The notes beneath the pieces are model-generated. The model was given only the letters and a program-made list of their open reading frames with translations, was not told where the DNA came from and did no database searches. The position numbers and the translations under genes were made by a program. Below are positions 10,687 to 18,994 of a DNA stretch of 64,000 bases, one piece after another; position 1 is the first letter of the stretch, and each line of letters starts with the position of its first letter. This DNA comes from an uncultured Paracoccaceae bacterium (lineage in GTDB: Bacteria > Pseudomonadota > Alphaproteobacteria > Rhodobacterales > Rhodobacteraceae). The DNA lies in the NCBI GenBank assembly GCA_947493335.1, contig CANLQO010000001.1, forward strand, positions 868,001 to 932,000, written 5' to 3'.

Positions 10687-11163
10687 ATGAAGACAATGAA
10701 GAGCTTGATGAGTTTTGCCGCCGCGATGATTGGTTTTGCCGGGGCCGCGGCCGCTTGCCCGGATTTCAATCAAAGCGGGCCAGGGGCCAATCTGACCGCT
10801 TCTGAAATGCGGGGTGGGGTGTCCTACCGGGTGCAGGCCGGTGGCGATAGTCTGGTTTGGGATTGTCCGAACGTGCGGCCCGGAACGGACCGTGGCGCGG
10901 GATATTTCACTTCGCGCCCTGATTTTACGTTTTCGCTGTCAGGCATGGGTGGCAGCCGCCTTGCCGTCAGCGTCGTCAGCCAGTGCGACGCAGCATTGCT
11001 GATCAATACCGCATCGGCGAACTGGTACTACGATGACGACGACAACGGAAACTACGACCCCAAAATCACCCTGACGCGCCCGGCAGATGGGTATCTGGAT
11101 GTCTGGGTTGGGACCTATGATGGCGACGTCTGTGACGCCGTGCTGACGCTGCAGACCTACTGA
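10687..11163 (+). CDS. secreted small protein, pre-peptidase C-terminal (PPC)-like fold
   Basis: A 158-residue protein with a clear signal peptide (MKTMKSLMSFAAAMIGFAGAAAAC, cleavage near residue 22). The mature part ends in ADGYLDVWVGTYDGD then CDAVLTLQTY and contains an acidic Asp cluster (YYDDDDNGNYD). This pattern resembles PPC-type beta-sandwich domains of secreted proteins, but no peptidase domain is attached. Four Cys may form disulfides. It follows the two envelope genes on the same strand after a 122-bp gap. The function is unknown; the domain call is tentative. Confidence 0.7.
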   Translation: MKTMKSLMSFAAAMIGFAGAAAACPDFNQSGPGANLTASEMRGGVSYRVQAGGDSLVWDCPNVRPGTDRGAGYFTSRPDFTFSLSGMGGSRLAVSVVSQCDAALLINTASANWYYDDDDNGNYDPKITLTRPADGYLDVWVGTYDGDVCDAVLTLQTY

Positions 11164-11266
11164 GAATCCGCGTCACAAAACCTCTGCCCAATCGCCAACA
11201 GGCCGGGCCCGCGGGAGCGGTCGCCACTCTTCTCCATCGACCCGCAATAGGCTGCCGGAAGGGGCA

Positions 11267-11286
11267 GGGGCCGCAATCGCGGCCCC
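11267..11286. terminator. hairpin between convergent genes
   Basis: A perfect 8-bp stem, GGGGCCGC/GCGGCCCC with an AATC loop, lies between the secreted-protein gene and cpdB. No T tract follows in either direction, so intrinsic termination is uncertain. Confidence 0.45.
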
Positions 11287-11293
11287 GCCTTGA

Positions 11294-13252
11294 TTACCAC
11301 GCCATACGGAACTGGGCGAAGCCATCTGCATTGGTGCCCGCCGGTGCGAGCTTCACACCCGCCACGTCATTGGCATAGGCCTCTGCCGCAGGGCCCGTCT
11401 CAAACAGCACCGTTGTCTCCTCCATCGGCACGAACGACCAGTTGCTGTCAGCTTTCGGGCTGACTGTGCCTTGCTCCACGATATAGCGCACGATGACGTC
11501 GCGGTTGGTGTCGGGACCTTCAAAGATGACCGTCGACCCATCCGCACCGGGGAAGCTGCCGCCGCCAGAGGCGCGATAGTTGTTGGTGGCAATGATGAAT
11601 TCCTGATCGGGATCAATGGGTTCGCCATTGAACATCAGGTTCACCACGCGATTGGTGTCCGGGTTGATCACCTCGCCGTCGCGGTTGAACTTCATCGGCT
11701 GGCTCAGATCGATCTGATAGGTCACCCCGTCGATCACATCAAAGTTGTAGCTGGGAAAGTCGGGGTTCAGCAGCACGGCATCTTCAGCACCGGCTTCAAC
11801 CTGATTAAACATGCCTGCCGAGCGTTCCAGCCATTCCTTCACCGTGGCCCCATTCACCCGCACGGCGCGCACCGTGTTGGGATAAAGATAAAGGTCGGCC
11901 ACGTTTTTGATCGCCACATCGCCTGCGGGCACGTCGGTGAAGTACTCCGGCCCGCCCCGGCCGCCTGCCTTGAAAGGGGCGGCGGCAGACAGGATCGGCA
12001 GACCCTCATGTTCTGTCCCGACAAGCTGATCCTTGATGTACCAGACCTGCGCATTCGACACGATCTGGACTGACGGATCATCGGCCACCAGTGCAAAATA
12101 GCTGTGCAGCGGCGCGTCGGTCTTGCCCACGGCCGTGCGGACGTAGGCCAACGTCGCATCATGATCGGCCTGCACCGAATCCAGCACCGGCTGGAAGCTT
12201 TCGACCAATGGCGTGATGCTGCGGTCTTCTTCCCGGCGCGAGATCGGGCGCGCCTCTGCCGTGTGGCTCAGAATCCGCCAACTGTTGCCATCACGTTCCA
12301 GCATCAGATCAAGCAGACCCATATGGCTGCCCCAGAAGCCACCCATGACGCCCGGTTTGCCGCCAATCGTTCCGGCGGCTGTGTCTGTGCCTGCCCAATC
12401 GTCATAGGTGGACGATGGGAAGACAAGGTGGCTGTGCCCTGTCAGGATCGCGTCGATCCCGTCAACCGCGGCCAGCGGGATAGAGGCGTTTTCCATCCCG
12501 TCTTCGGCATTTGCCGCCCCGATCCCGGAATGCGACAGCGCAACGATGATATCGGCGCCCTGTTCCTTCATCTGCGGCACGTATGCGCGTGCAGCTTCGA
12601 TGATATCGCGCGCTTGTACGTTGCCTTCCAAATGCTTGCGGTCCCAGTTCATGATCTGCGGTGGCACAAAGCCAATCAGGCCAATCTTGATCGGGTGGCT
12701 ATCGCCATTTCCGTCGGTAATCTCGCGATCAAGGATCACGTAAGGCGGCAAGAGCGTCACATCCTCGCGCGGACCCGCACCCATTTCCTTGACCACGTTC
12801 GCGCTGACGATAGGGAAGGCCGCGCCGGAGACGGATTTCATCAGGAACGAAATCCCATAGTTGAACTCGTGGTTGCCCAAGGTTGAGGCATCAAAACCCA
12901 AAGCATTCATCGCGGTGATCACCGGGTGCATGTCACCCTCTTTCATACCGCGCTCATAGGCGATGTAGTCACCCATCGGGTTGCCCTGCAGAAAGTCGCC
13001 GTTGTCCAAAAGCAGCGCGTTCGTGCTTTCTGCCCGAACTTCCTCAATCAGGCTGGCCGTGCGGGCCAAACCCACCGTGTCGACAGGCCGGTCGGCGTAG
13101 TAGTCGTAGGGAAAGACGTGCACGTGCAGGTCAGTTGTTTCCATCAGCCTCAGATGTGCCTGATTGCCCGCCGCATTGACCGAAAACGGATGCATCGCGA
13201 CAAGGCTGGCAGAGCCTGCAAGGAAATGGCGGCGGTTCAGGCGAAGTGTCAT
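11294..13252 (-). CDS. cpdB: 2',3'-cyclic-nucleotide 2'-phosphodiesterase / 3'-nucleotidase
   Basis: A 652-residue periplasmic enzyme that degrades cyclic nucleotides and nucleotides to nucleoside and phosphate for uptake. The start is set at 13252, giving MTLRLNRRHFLAGSASLVAM, a twin-arginine (Tat) signal, with GGGGGA eight bases upstream. The metallophosphatase motifs are all visible: TTDLHVH, DNGDFLQG, GNHEFNYG, ALSHSGIG and TGHSHL. The C-terminal 5'-nucleotidase domain carries NNYRASGGGSFPG, the substrate-stacking region. Length and order fit CpdB. Tat export suggests metal loading in the cytoplasm. It stands alone as a transcription unit. Confidence 0.93.
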   Translation of the reverse strand: MTLRLNRRHFLAGSASLVAMHPFSVNAAGNQAHLRLMETTDLHVHVFPYDYYADRPVDTVGLARTASLIEEVRAESTNALLLDNGDFLQGNPMGDYIAYERGMKEGDMHPVITAMNALGFDASTLGNHEFNYGISFLMKSVSGAAFPIVSANVVKEMGAGPREDVTLLPPYVILDREITDGNGDSHPIKIGLIGFVPPQIMNWDRKHLEGNVQARDIIEAARAYVPQMKEQGADIIVALSHSGIGAANAEDGMENASIPLAAVDGIDAILTGHSHLVFPSSTYDDWAGTDTAAGTIGGKPGVMGGFWGSHMGLLDLMLERDGNSWRILSHTAEARPISRREEDRSITPLVESFQPVLDSVQADHDATLAYVRTAVGKTDAPLHSYFALVADDPSVQIVSNAQVWYIKDQLVGTEHEGLPILSAAAPFKAGGRGGPEYFTDVPAGDVAIKNVADLYLYPNTVRAVRVNGATVKEWLERSAGMFNQVEAGAEDAVLLNPDFPSYNFDVIDGVTYQIDLSQPMKFNRDGEVINPDTNRVVNLMFNGEPIDPDQEFIIATNNYRASGGGSFPGADGSTVIFEGPDTNRDVIVRYIVEQGTVSPKADSNWSFVPMEETTVLFETGPAAEAYANDVAGVKLAPAGTNADGFAQFRMAW

Positions 13253-13408
13253 GGTGGAATCCCCCAGGGAATGAAAGTTTGAATGCAATTTGTCTGGCAG
13301 GACTATGTAACAGGGAGGTGCAATCGAAAGGCCGGACGGTCTCAGGCTAGCGCGCATTCACCTCAAAGGGCAATTCACTTCCGGCGCGTATGGTTGGTGT
13401 AACGCCGT

Positions 13409-14533
13409 CTAGCCGCCAAAATGAGCAGCATGCGTGGGCCAAGCCTGACATGCCATCGCATTAAATGTCTTTGCGCGCCGCTTGCTGTGCCGTTGTAAGA
13501 GTTTGGACATGCGAATTGCGAGAACAGCGTTCTGGGATTGGTCCAGCGCAGATTGCAAGACATTGATCGCGTCCGGCATCCGATCGGCCTGCTCCAACGC
13601 ATCCACCAGAAAACGTTTGTACATGACCTGATGTGGATGCGCTGCAACGAGTGCCTCAAGCACATCGACGCCCTCATCGGCGCGTCCGTTAAAGCCCAAA
13701 AGACGGGCACGTGTAAGCGTGCTGTCTTCCGTTGCACCCTTCCGATTTTCGCCCGTTGTGATGATGTCCAACGCCAGCGCGGGGCGGTCGGCTTTCATCG
13801 CCGCCGTCGCCAACCCTTGATAGTAGTCTGCGGTATTTTTGCGGTTCGCGCGCAAAGTTGCCGCAATCGTCGCTCTGTCGCCTTCAAGCGCTGCGCGGAA
13901 GACGGTCGCGGACACCTTTGATGATGCCATTGTGCCAATCGCGCGATGACCCATGTGGGGCAGGGCGATCCTGTGCGCTTCGTCGCCTTTCAAAAGGTCT
14001 TGCTGGAACCAGTCCTGAAAAAAGTGCGGGTCGAAGATCAGATTTGCATTTGGACCAAGATCACCGGGACAGATCGCCATGTCCGCGTTGAGATCCGGAT
14101 CGTAGAACCGGGCGTAACGGCGATCATTTGCGCCATTGATAGCCGGATCAATCGTCATCTGTGGTGAGAATGCCAAAGTCGCATCCGTCCGCAGCGCCTG
14201 TCCGTACTTGAGCACCCCGTAACCACCCATTGATGCGCCATAGCCGATGGTCGGGCGGTCCTTTGCTGCCGCAATGATCCCTGCAACCTGCTGCGCTTCG
14301 GCATGCGGATACCAATGGGGACGGCGTGGCACGACAGCGAAAAGCGGAATGCCATGCTTGCGCGCCAGTTTCAGCGCAAATCCCGTCCGGCCATTGGCGC
14401 GGGCATGCATGATGTCGAAAGTCACCAGCGCAAAGGGTGCATCACCCGGCATATACAGCAATTCCATATGCTCGCCCGAAAAGAGCAGCTCAAGATCCGT
14501 CACCGGGGGCGTATTTACCGACGTCATAGCCAT
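13409..14533 (-). CDS. alpha/beta-hydrolase-like protein with C-terminal TPR-like helices
   Basis: A 374-residue protein. The N-terminal half (about 15-220) looks like an alpha/beta hydrolase, with the nucleophile-elbow motif GYGASMGGYG near residue 97 and a candidate His in LPHMGHRAIG near 192. The C-terminal half (about 225-360) is helical with TPR-like spacing (YYQGLATAAMKADRPALALD, LVDALEQADRMPDAINVL). Its substrate is unknown. The combination suggests a cytosolic enzyme or a polysaccharide-related protein with a protein-interaction module. No signal peptide is seen. The ATG at 14533 and the next at 14527 are both possible; neither has a strong ribosome binding site. Confidence 0.7.
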   Translation of the reverse strand: MAMTSVNTPPVTDLELLFSGEHMELLYMPGDAPFALVTFDIMHARANGRTGFALKLARKHGIPLFAVVPRRPHWYPHAEAQQVAGIIAAAKDRPTIGYGASMGGYGVLKYGQALRTDATLAFSPQMTIDPAINGANDRRYARFYDPDLNADMAICPGDLGPNANLIFDPHFFQDWFQQDLLKGDEAHRIALPHMGHRAIGTMASSKVSATVFRAALEGDRATIAATLRANRKNTADYYQGLATAAMKADRPALALDIITTGENRKGATEDSTLTRARLLGFNGRADEGVDVLEALVAAHPHQVMYKRFLVDALEQADRMPDAINVLQSALDQSQNAVLAIRMSKLLQRHSKRRAKTFNAMACQAWPTHAAHFGG

Positions 14534-14604
14534 GAAGTGGGGGATAGGCGCAAATCAAGGCGCCCATACGGCCCGGATCGGCTATTTTTGCGCCATGTGG
14601 CATG

Positions 14605-14636
14605 AAAAAGGGCCGCAACCAATACTGGTGCGGCCC
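14605..14636 (-). terminator. terminator of the rpsF-rpsR-rplI operon
   Basis: The stem GGGCCGCA/TGCGGCCC is followed on the minus strand by TTTTT, 26 bp after the rplI stop codon. Confidence 0.85.
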
Positions 14637-14661
14637 TGATACTTTAGCTTGGAAAAGACGC

Positions 14662-15297
14662 TTAGTCTTCCTTGCTGTCTTCTTCTGGTGCCTCTTCGGT
14701 CTCGACACCGGCGCTTTCGGCCAGTTCTTCGTCCTCGGACGCGGCAGCGCCGATATCGTCAAAAAGCTCCTGAATTTCGAACTCAGCAGCAGCTTCTTCC
14801 TCAGCGGCCAATTCCTGGATCGACTTGCCAGCAGCTTGCAGTTCAGCCTCTTCAGCAGAACGTGCGACGTTCAGCGAAATGGTGGCTGTCACTTCAGGGT
14901 GCAGGTTGACGATCAGGTCGTGCAGGCCAAGCTCTTTGATCGGGCCGGTCAGCACGATCTGCTTTTTGTCGACGGTGAAACCTTCGGCGGTTGCAGCATC
15001 TGCCGCGTCGCGTGGGGTAACAGAGCCGTAAAGCGACCCTGCATCAGAGGCAGAGCGAATCACGATGAACTGCTGACCATCAAGCTTTTCAGCAAGGCTC
15101 TCGGCCTCTTTCTTGGTCTCCAGGTTGCGTGCTTCCATCTGCGCCTTCTCGGCCTCAAAGCGGGCCATGTTGGCGGCGTTCACGCGCAAGGCCTTGCCCT
15201 GTGGTAACAGAAAGTTGCGGGCGTAGCCTTCTTTGACGGACACAACTTCGCCCATCTGGCCAAGCTTGGCGACGCGCTCAAGTAGGATGATTTCCAT
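14662..15297 (-). CDS. rplI: 50S ribosomal protein L9 with long acidic C-terminal tail
   Basis: A 211-residue protein. Residues 1-150 match L9: [32 protein letters not shown] and a second rRNA-binding domain ending [15 protein letters not shown]. coli L9 is about 149 residues; here ~60 extra residues follow, extremely rich in Glu, Asp and Ala (for example [11 protein letters not shown]). Such tails are common in related alphaproteobacteria. It is the last gene of rpsF-rpsR-rplI, 12 bp after rpsR. Confidence 0.97.
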   Translation of the reverse strand: MEIILLERVAKLGQMGEVVSVKEGYARNFLLPQGKALRVNAANMARFEAEKAQMEARNLETKKEAESLAEKLDGQQFIVIRSASDAGSLYGSVTPRDAADAATAEGFTVDKKQIVLTGPIKELGLHDLIVNLHPEVTATISLNVARSAEEAELQAAGKSIQELAAEEEAAAEFEIQELFDDIGAAASEDEELAESAGVETEEAPEEDSKED

Positions 15298-15309
15298 GTG
15301 CTTGGCTCC

Positions 15310-15537
15310 TTACTTTACAGCGTAGGGCAGCAGGGCCAGGAAACGTGCGCGCTTGATTGCCTGGGCAAGCTTGCGCTGGTTCTTGGCACCAACAGCGGTG
15401 ATACGGGCAGGGACGATCTTGCCGCGCTCAGAGATGTAGCGCTGCAGCAGACGTGTGTCCTTATAGTCGATCGTCGGAGCGTTCTCGCCCTCAAACGGAT
15501 CAGACTTACGACGGCGGAAAAACGGTTTAGTTGCCAT
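15310..15537 (-). CDS. rpsR: 30S ribosomal protein S18
   Basis: A 75-residue basic protein that binds 16S rRNA as a heterodimer with S6. The sequence shows the family core [20 protein letters not shown] and [20 protein letters not shown]. The length is normal. It lies between rpsF (27 bp upstream) and rplI (12 bp downstream) in the standard ribosomal order. The ribosome binding site is AGGAAAGGACC. Confidence 0.98.
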   Translation of the reverse strand: MATKPFFRRRKSDPFEGENAPTIDYKDTRLLQRYISERGKIVPARITAVGAKNQRKLAQAIKRARFLALLPYAVK

Positions 15538-15564
15538 GGTTTATGGTCCTTTCCTGATCAACGA

Positions 15565-15918
15565 TTAGCGACGCTCGCGACGGCTGTCACGCTCGTCACG
15601 TTTCTGCATCTGAACACTGGGGCCCTCGTCGTGTGCATCAACCTTGATGGTCAGGACGCGCATGACGTCCTCGTGCAGACGCATCAGACGCTCCATCTCC
15701 TGCACGGCCGGGGCCGGTGCATCGGAACGCAGATAGGCATAATGGCCCTTGCGGTTCTTGTTGATCTTGTAGGCCATCGTCTTCACGCCCCAGTACTCGT
15801 TATCAACGACTTTACCGCCGTTGTCCGCGAGGACGGTGCTGAAGTGTTCGATCAGGCTTTCGGCTTGCGTGTTGGACAGGTCCTGACGCGCAATCATGAC
15901 ATGCTCATAAAGCGGCAT
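15565..15918 (-). CDS. rpsF: 30S ribosomal protein S6
   Basis: A 117-residue protein starting MPLYEHVMIARQDL. An ATG nine codons further upstream is rejected because S6 proteins begin at M-x-x-YE and GGAG lies six bases before this start. The core KVVDNEYWGVKTMAYKINKN is typical. The C-terminal tail MQKRDERDSRRERR is short and basic, unlike the polyglutamate tail of E. coli S6. First gene of the rpsF-rpsR-rplI operon. Confidence 0.97.
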   Translation of the reverse strand: MPLYEHVMIARQDLSNTQAESLIEHFSTVLADNGGKVVDNEYWGVKTMAYKINKNRKGHYAYLRSDAPAPAVQEMERLMRLHEDVMRVLTIKVDAHDEGPSVQMQKRDERDSRRERR

Positions 15919-16091
15919 GTGGGCTCCATTCATTTCTCGGCGCATTTCATAGAATGGGGCGTTTCACTTCCGCACCCCACTCACGAGAGACTGCGCAGTT
16001 CATCACAGGGTCGCGGAAGGTAGGCGGCTTATACAGCGATTGGCCTTTGGCGCAAGTCCATAAGGCGTGGATTTGCTTACCTTAAGGTTAA

Positions 16092-16107
16092 TTAACAAAA
16101 CCTTAAC
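16092..16107 (+). promoter_or_regulatory. perfect CtrA-binding box
   Basis: TTAA, then seven bases (CAAAACC), then TTAAC matches the full alphaproteobacterial CtrA consensus TTAA-N7-TTAAC exactly. A second TTAA lies just upstream (from 16082). The box ends 74 bp before the start codon of the membrane-protein gene at 16182. Binding is inferred from sequence only. Confidence 0.65.
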
Positions 16108-16181
16108 ACCGCCACGGGCCTGCCCATTTCTTGCCGTAGTCTAAAAGCAGATTAGGGTCGACTAGATTGGAGACTGCAGCA

Positions 16182-16802
16182 ATGTCAGATGTGTCGAATG
16201 TTGTGCGCCCCATTACGATTGATGCCGAGTTGGCGCCCCGCAAGAAACACTTTGCCCTGGATGAAACCTACTGGGGCTACATTATCCGCAACACCAGTGG
16301 CCCCAACGTCGGTATGGTCATTCTGCAAGCGGCCTCGATGTTCTTCGGTGCGGCGTTCCTTGCCGCTGGTCTTGGACTTCTCCTGCTGCCAGAAGTTCTT
16401 GCCGGTGCGGTCGATCTGACGATCCGGGCCATGGCTGCGGTGATCTTCTTTGGTCTCGCCGCATATCTTTTGTGGTTCGCCAGCCGGGGCACGGAATCGG
16501 AACTGCAAATCGACACCTCACTTGGCGAAGTGCGCGAGGTCGTCCGGAATCGCGCCGGGAAATCCACCCTGATTGGTCGCTATGGCTTTGACAGCATCGG
16601 TGGCGTCTTTCTGGACCGTGCCAATGCACCACGCGATCAGGCCGTGCTAGTCCTGCGTTACCGCAATACCGCCCAGACCCTGCCCGTCGTCGGCGGCCCG
16701 GTTGAGGCGCTAGAGCCGCTGCGCAACCGTCTTGGCAAGGACATGATGCTTGATGCCGTGCCGCGCCGCGCAGAAAAGACCATCGTACCGACCGCGCTCT
16801 AA
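16182..16802 (+). CDS. two-span membrane protein of unknown function
   Basis: A 206-residue protein beginning MSDVSNVVRPITIDAEL; GGAG lies nine bases upstream. Two transmembrane segments occupy about residues 47-70 and 82-105, joined by a short loop (LLPEVLAGAVDLT). After them comes a soluble C-terminal domain of about 100 residues with beta-strand patterns (SELQIDTSLGEVREVVRNR), resembling the PH-like layout of small bacterial membrane proteins, but I do not recognise a family. A perfect CtrA box upstream suggests cell-cycle, motility or GTA-associated control. A terminator follows at 16831. Confidence 0.75.
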   Translation: MSDVSNVVRPITIDAELAPRKKHFALDETYWGYIIRNTSGPNVGMVILQAASMFFGAAFLAAGLGLLLLPEVLAGAVDLTIRAMAAVIFFGLAAYLLWFASRGTESELQIDTSLGEVREVVRNRAGKSTLIGRYGFDSIGGVFLDRANAPRDQAVLVLRYRNTAQTLPVVGGPVEALEPLRNRLGKDMMLDAVPRRAEKTIVPTAL

Positions 16803-16830
16803 GCCGCACAGATACGCAAAATAACGCCGA

Positions 16831-16856
16831 AAGCGCCCCGCGACGGGCGCTTTTTT
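16831..16856 (+). terminator. rho-independent terminator
   Basis: The stem AAGCGCCC/GGGCGCTT with a six-base loop is followed by a T run, 28 bp after the membrane-protein stop codon. Confidence 0.88.
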
Positions 16857-16949
16857 GCGTTTGAACATATTCTGTTCGGAAATAGCGAATTGCGCGCGCC
16901 GCTTGATCTATCACATCTGGGCCATCACCCCAAAAACCCGGAGACACCG

Positions 16950-17549
16950 ATGAAACTTACAACAACCGCAATGGTACTGGCACTCATGGCTGGCGCTGCC
17001 TCGGCAGATCCTGTCGCTTATGGCATTGATCCGACCCACACAGACGTGACCGTCACATGGAACCACGCAGGATTTTCGCGGCAAGCGCTGACCTTTCAAC
17101 AATTTGAAGGCACGCTGAACATCGACCTTGAAGACATCGCCGCAAGCAGCGCCGATTTCACAATTCCGGTTGCGTCACTGCATACCGGGGTCGAGATGTT
17201 TGATGCCGACCTGAAGGGCCCGAACTTCTTTGATGCTGAAAACTTTCCGAACCTTCGATTTGTTTCGACCAGTGTCGAACAAACGGGCGAGATGACGGCC
17301 AGCGTCACGGGTGATCTGACGATCAAGGATGTCACCAAACCCGCAACCTTCGAAGTGACGGTCCACAATATCGGCGAACACCCTGTCGGCCAGTTCTTTG
17401 AAGCCTACAGCGGCAACTGGATTGGCTTCACCGCATCAGCGGAGATCATTCGATCCGAATGGGGCGTTGCCGCATTCATCCCGGTTGGCTCGGACGCGAT
17501 CACGATCGAGATCAACAGCGAAGCACGCGAAGGCGGCTTCAGCTTCTAA
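16950..17549 (+). CDS. yceI: periplasmic YceI-family lipocalin-like protein
   Basis: A 199-residue protein with a signal peptide (MKLTTTAMVLALMAGAASA). The mature part has the YceI pattern: AYGIDPTHTDVTVTWNHAGF near the N-terminus, LKGPNFFDAENFPNLRF in the middle, and VTGDLTIKDVTKPATFEV. YceI proteins bind isoprenoid-type lipids in a beta-barrel; the physiological ligand here is unknown. I set the start at 16950 because it begins the signal peptide. The convergent downstream gene carries a second YceI domain fused to cytochrome b561, suggesting related roles. Confidence 0.93.
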   Translation: MKLTTTAMVLALMAGAASADPVAYGIDPTHTDVTVTWNHAGFSRQALTFQQFEGTLNIDLEDIAASSADFTIPVASLHTGVEMFDADLKGPNFFDAENFPNLRFVSTSVEQTGEMTASVTGDLTIKDVTKPATFEVTVHNIGEHPVGQFFEAYSGNWIGFTASAEIIRSEWGVAAFIPVGSDAITIEINSEAREGGFSF

Positions 17550-17572
17550 GCCCGGTGGGCCAGTCAATGATC

Positions 17573-17602
17573 GGGGCCGCGCCTTGTGGATGCGGCCCCT
17601 TT
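17573..17602. terminator. terminator between yceI and the cytochrome b561-YceI gene
   Basis: The stem GGGGCCGC/GCGGCCCC around an 11-base loop is followed by TTT on the plus strand, between convergent genes. Confidence 0.7.
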
Positions 17603-17608
17603 GCACGT

Positions 17609-18808
17609 TCAGCGCGACAGGCGCGCTTGAAAGTCCAGATTGGCGATGACTTCAAATCCCAAAGTCCCCGCGTCGTTCTGTGCGACACCAATGCCGTAGG
17701 TCAGACGATCAATCGTTGTCCGACCCACCACTGACCAGATGCCATCGGCCTCCTCTGTCAAATCGAACGCTAACGTCACCGGTGCCATCACGCCCTTCAG
17801 TTCAAGCTCTCCTGCGACCTCAAATGTCTGTCCGTCAACGGATGTGATCGGACCGCTGAAAGTCGCGGTGGGGAAGGCCGCGGCATCAAAGAAATCCCTG
17901 CCCATGGCCTGATCCGTGACCGACCCCAGCGTCAGCGATCCGATGGCAATGGTTGCAGTGACCTCGCCAAAGTCCGGCCCGGCGTCGGGGTCAAAGCTGA
18001 TGTCTGCCGTCCATTCCGAAAAGGCACCTGTGACTTCACTTCCCAACTGCACGACGGTGATCGCCAGCGTGCCGCCGTCCAGCACCTCCCACTCGGAAGC
18101 AACTTCTTCCAGCGCTGCGTTGGGCGCTTCGGTACCAGAGTGGCGCGCTGCGTTCATTGCAACAGCGCCTGCGCTGGCGGCAGATATGACGACAACGGCG
18201 GCAAAGGGGGCTGCAAGGGCGGTGTGATGAGGCGCGACCCGCGGCATCTCACCTCTGCCAAACCACATCCTCGCCAGCGTCGCATCGCGATCCACGAACT
18301 GATGCTTCAATGCTCCCGCGACATGTAGAAGGATTGCCGCTGCCATGACCTTGGTCAGCACCCAATGAAGACTGCCGAAAAGATGCGCCACAACTTCATC
18401 TTTTGGCACCAGTGGCAAGCTCTGGCCAAAGGGCCACCAGATCGGTGCAAAACCAGAGGTCGCAGCGTGGTGGATCCAGCCTGTCAATGGCGCGATGACC
18501 AATGACCCATAAAGCAGCCAATGCACGGTTTCGGCCAGAAATGTCTCTGCCTTGCGCTCGGGGTGCAGGGGGCCGGGTTTGGCCTGTGACAGCGCCCAAA
18601 GGATCCGTGCCAGTGCGACAAAGAATACCATCACCCCCAGCGTCTTGTGCCAGGAAAAAAGCTGCGCTTTTGCGGTGAGTTCTGCACTGGTCTCAAACGG
18701 CATCTTGTTTGCGATCATGCCAAGCGAAATGATCGCGAAAATCAGCAGGGCCGTCGCCCAGTGAAAGGCCTTGGTCACGGTCCCGTAGTGTGTCGCGTCG
18801 GCGGACAT
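17609..18808 (-). CDS. cytochrome b561 fused to a YceI domain
   Basis: A 399-residue fusion. Residues 1-190 form a four-helix bacterial cytochrome b561 with candidate haem-ligand His residues in AFHWATALLIF, SWHKTLGV, ETVHWLLYGS and LLHVAGALKH. A further hydrophobic stretch (APFAAVVVISAASAGAVAM) at about 200-222 leads into a YceI domain (about 235-399: GGTLAITVVQLGSEVTG, AMGRDFFDAAAFPTATFSG, ELELKGVMAPVTLAFDL). Topology suggests the YceI domain is periplasmic. This would join a quinol or superoxide-linked electron carrier to an isoprenoid-binding barrel. It diverges from fabD over 186 bp. Confidence 0.9.
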   Translation of the reverse strand: MSADATHYGTVTKAFHWATALLIFAIISLGMIANKMPFETSAELTAKAQLFSWHKTLGVMVFFVALARILWALSQAKPGPLHPERKAETFLAETVHWLLYGSLVIAPLTGWIHHAATSGFAPIWWPFGQSLPLVPKDEVVAHLFGSLHWVLTKVMAAAILLHVAGALKHQFVDRDATLARMWFGRGEMPRVAPHHTALAAPFAAVVVISAASAGAVAMNAARHSGTEAPNAALEEVASEWEVLDGGTLAITVVQLGSEVTGAFSEWTADISFDPDAGPDFGEVTATIAIGSLTLGSVTDQAMGRDFFDAAAFPTATFSGPITSVDGQTFEVAGELELKGVMAPVTLAFDLTEEADGIWSVVGRTTIDRLTYGIGVAQNDAGTLGFEVIANLDFQARLSR

Positions 18809-18915
18809 TGGGCTCTCCTTGTTCTGTGCGTGACCTAACTAACATGCCCGTACGGTGCCGCAATTCTGCATCAGCGCTCAGATTCTGTGCGGCGTTCCGA
18901 TGGTTTGCGGACGCT

Positions 18916-18945
18916 TTGTGTACAGGTTGTGCATACCTTGTGCAT
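18916..18945 (+). repeat. 11-bp-periodic iterons upstream of fabD
   Basis: TTGTGTAC at 18916, TTGTGCAT at 18927 and TTGTGCAT at 18938 are spaced exactly 11 bp apart. The first copy is degenerate. The same unit with the same period and orientation occurs upstream of ilvH (54500-54529). The end is 49 bp before the fabD ATG. A tandem site for a response-regulator-like protein is inferred. Confidence 0.6.
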
Positions 18946-18994
18946 GGTGGATTTCAACGCTACTCCAAGGTTAACAAATCAGGGGGGACAGACT

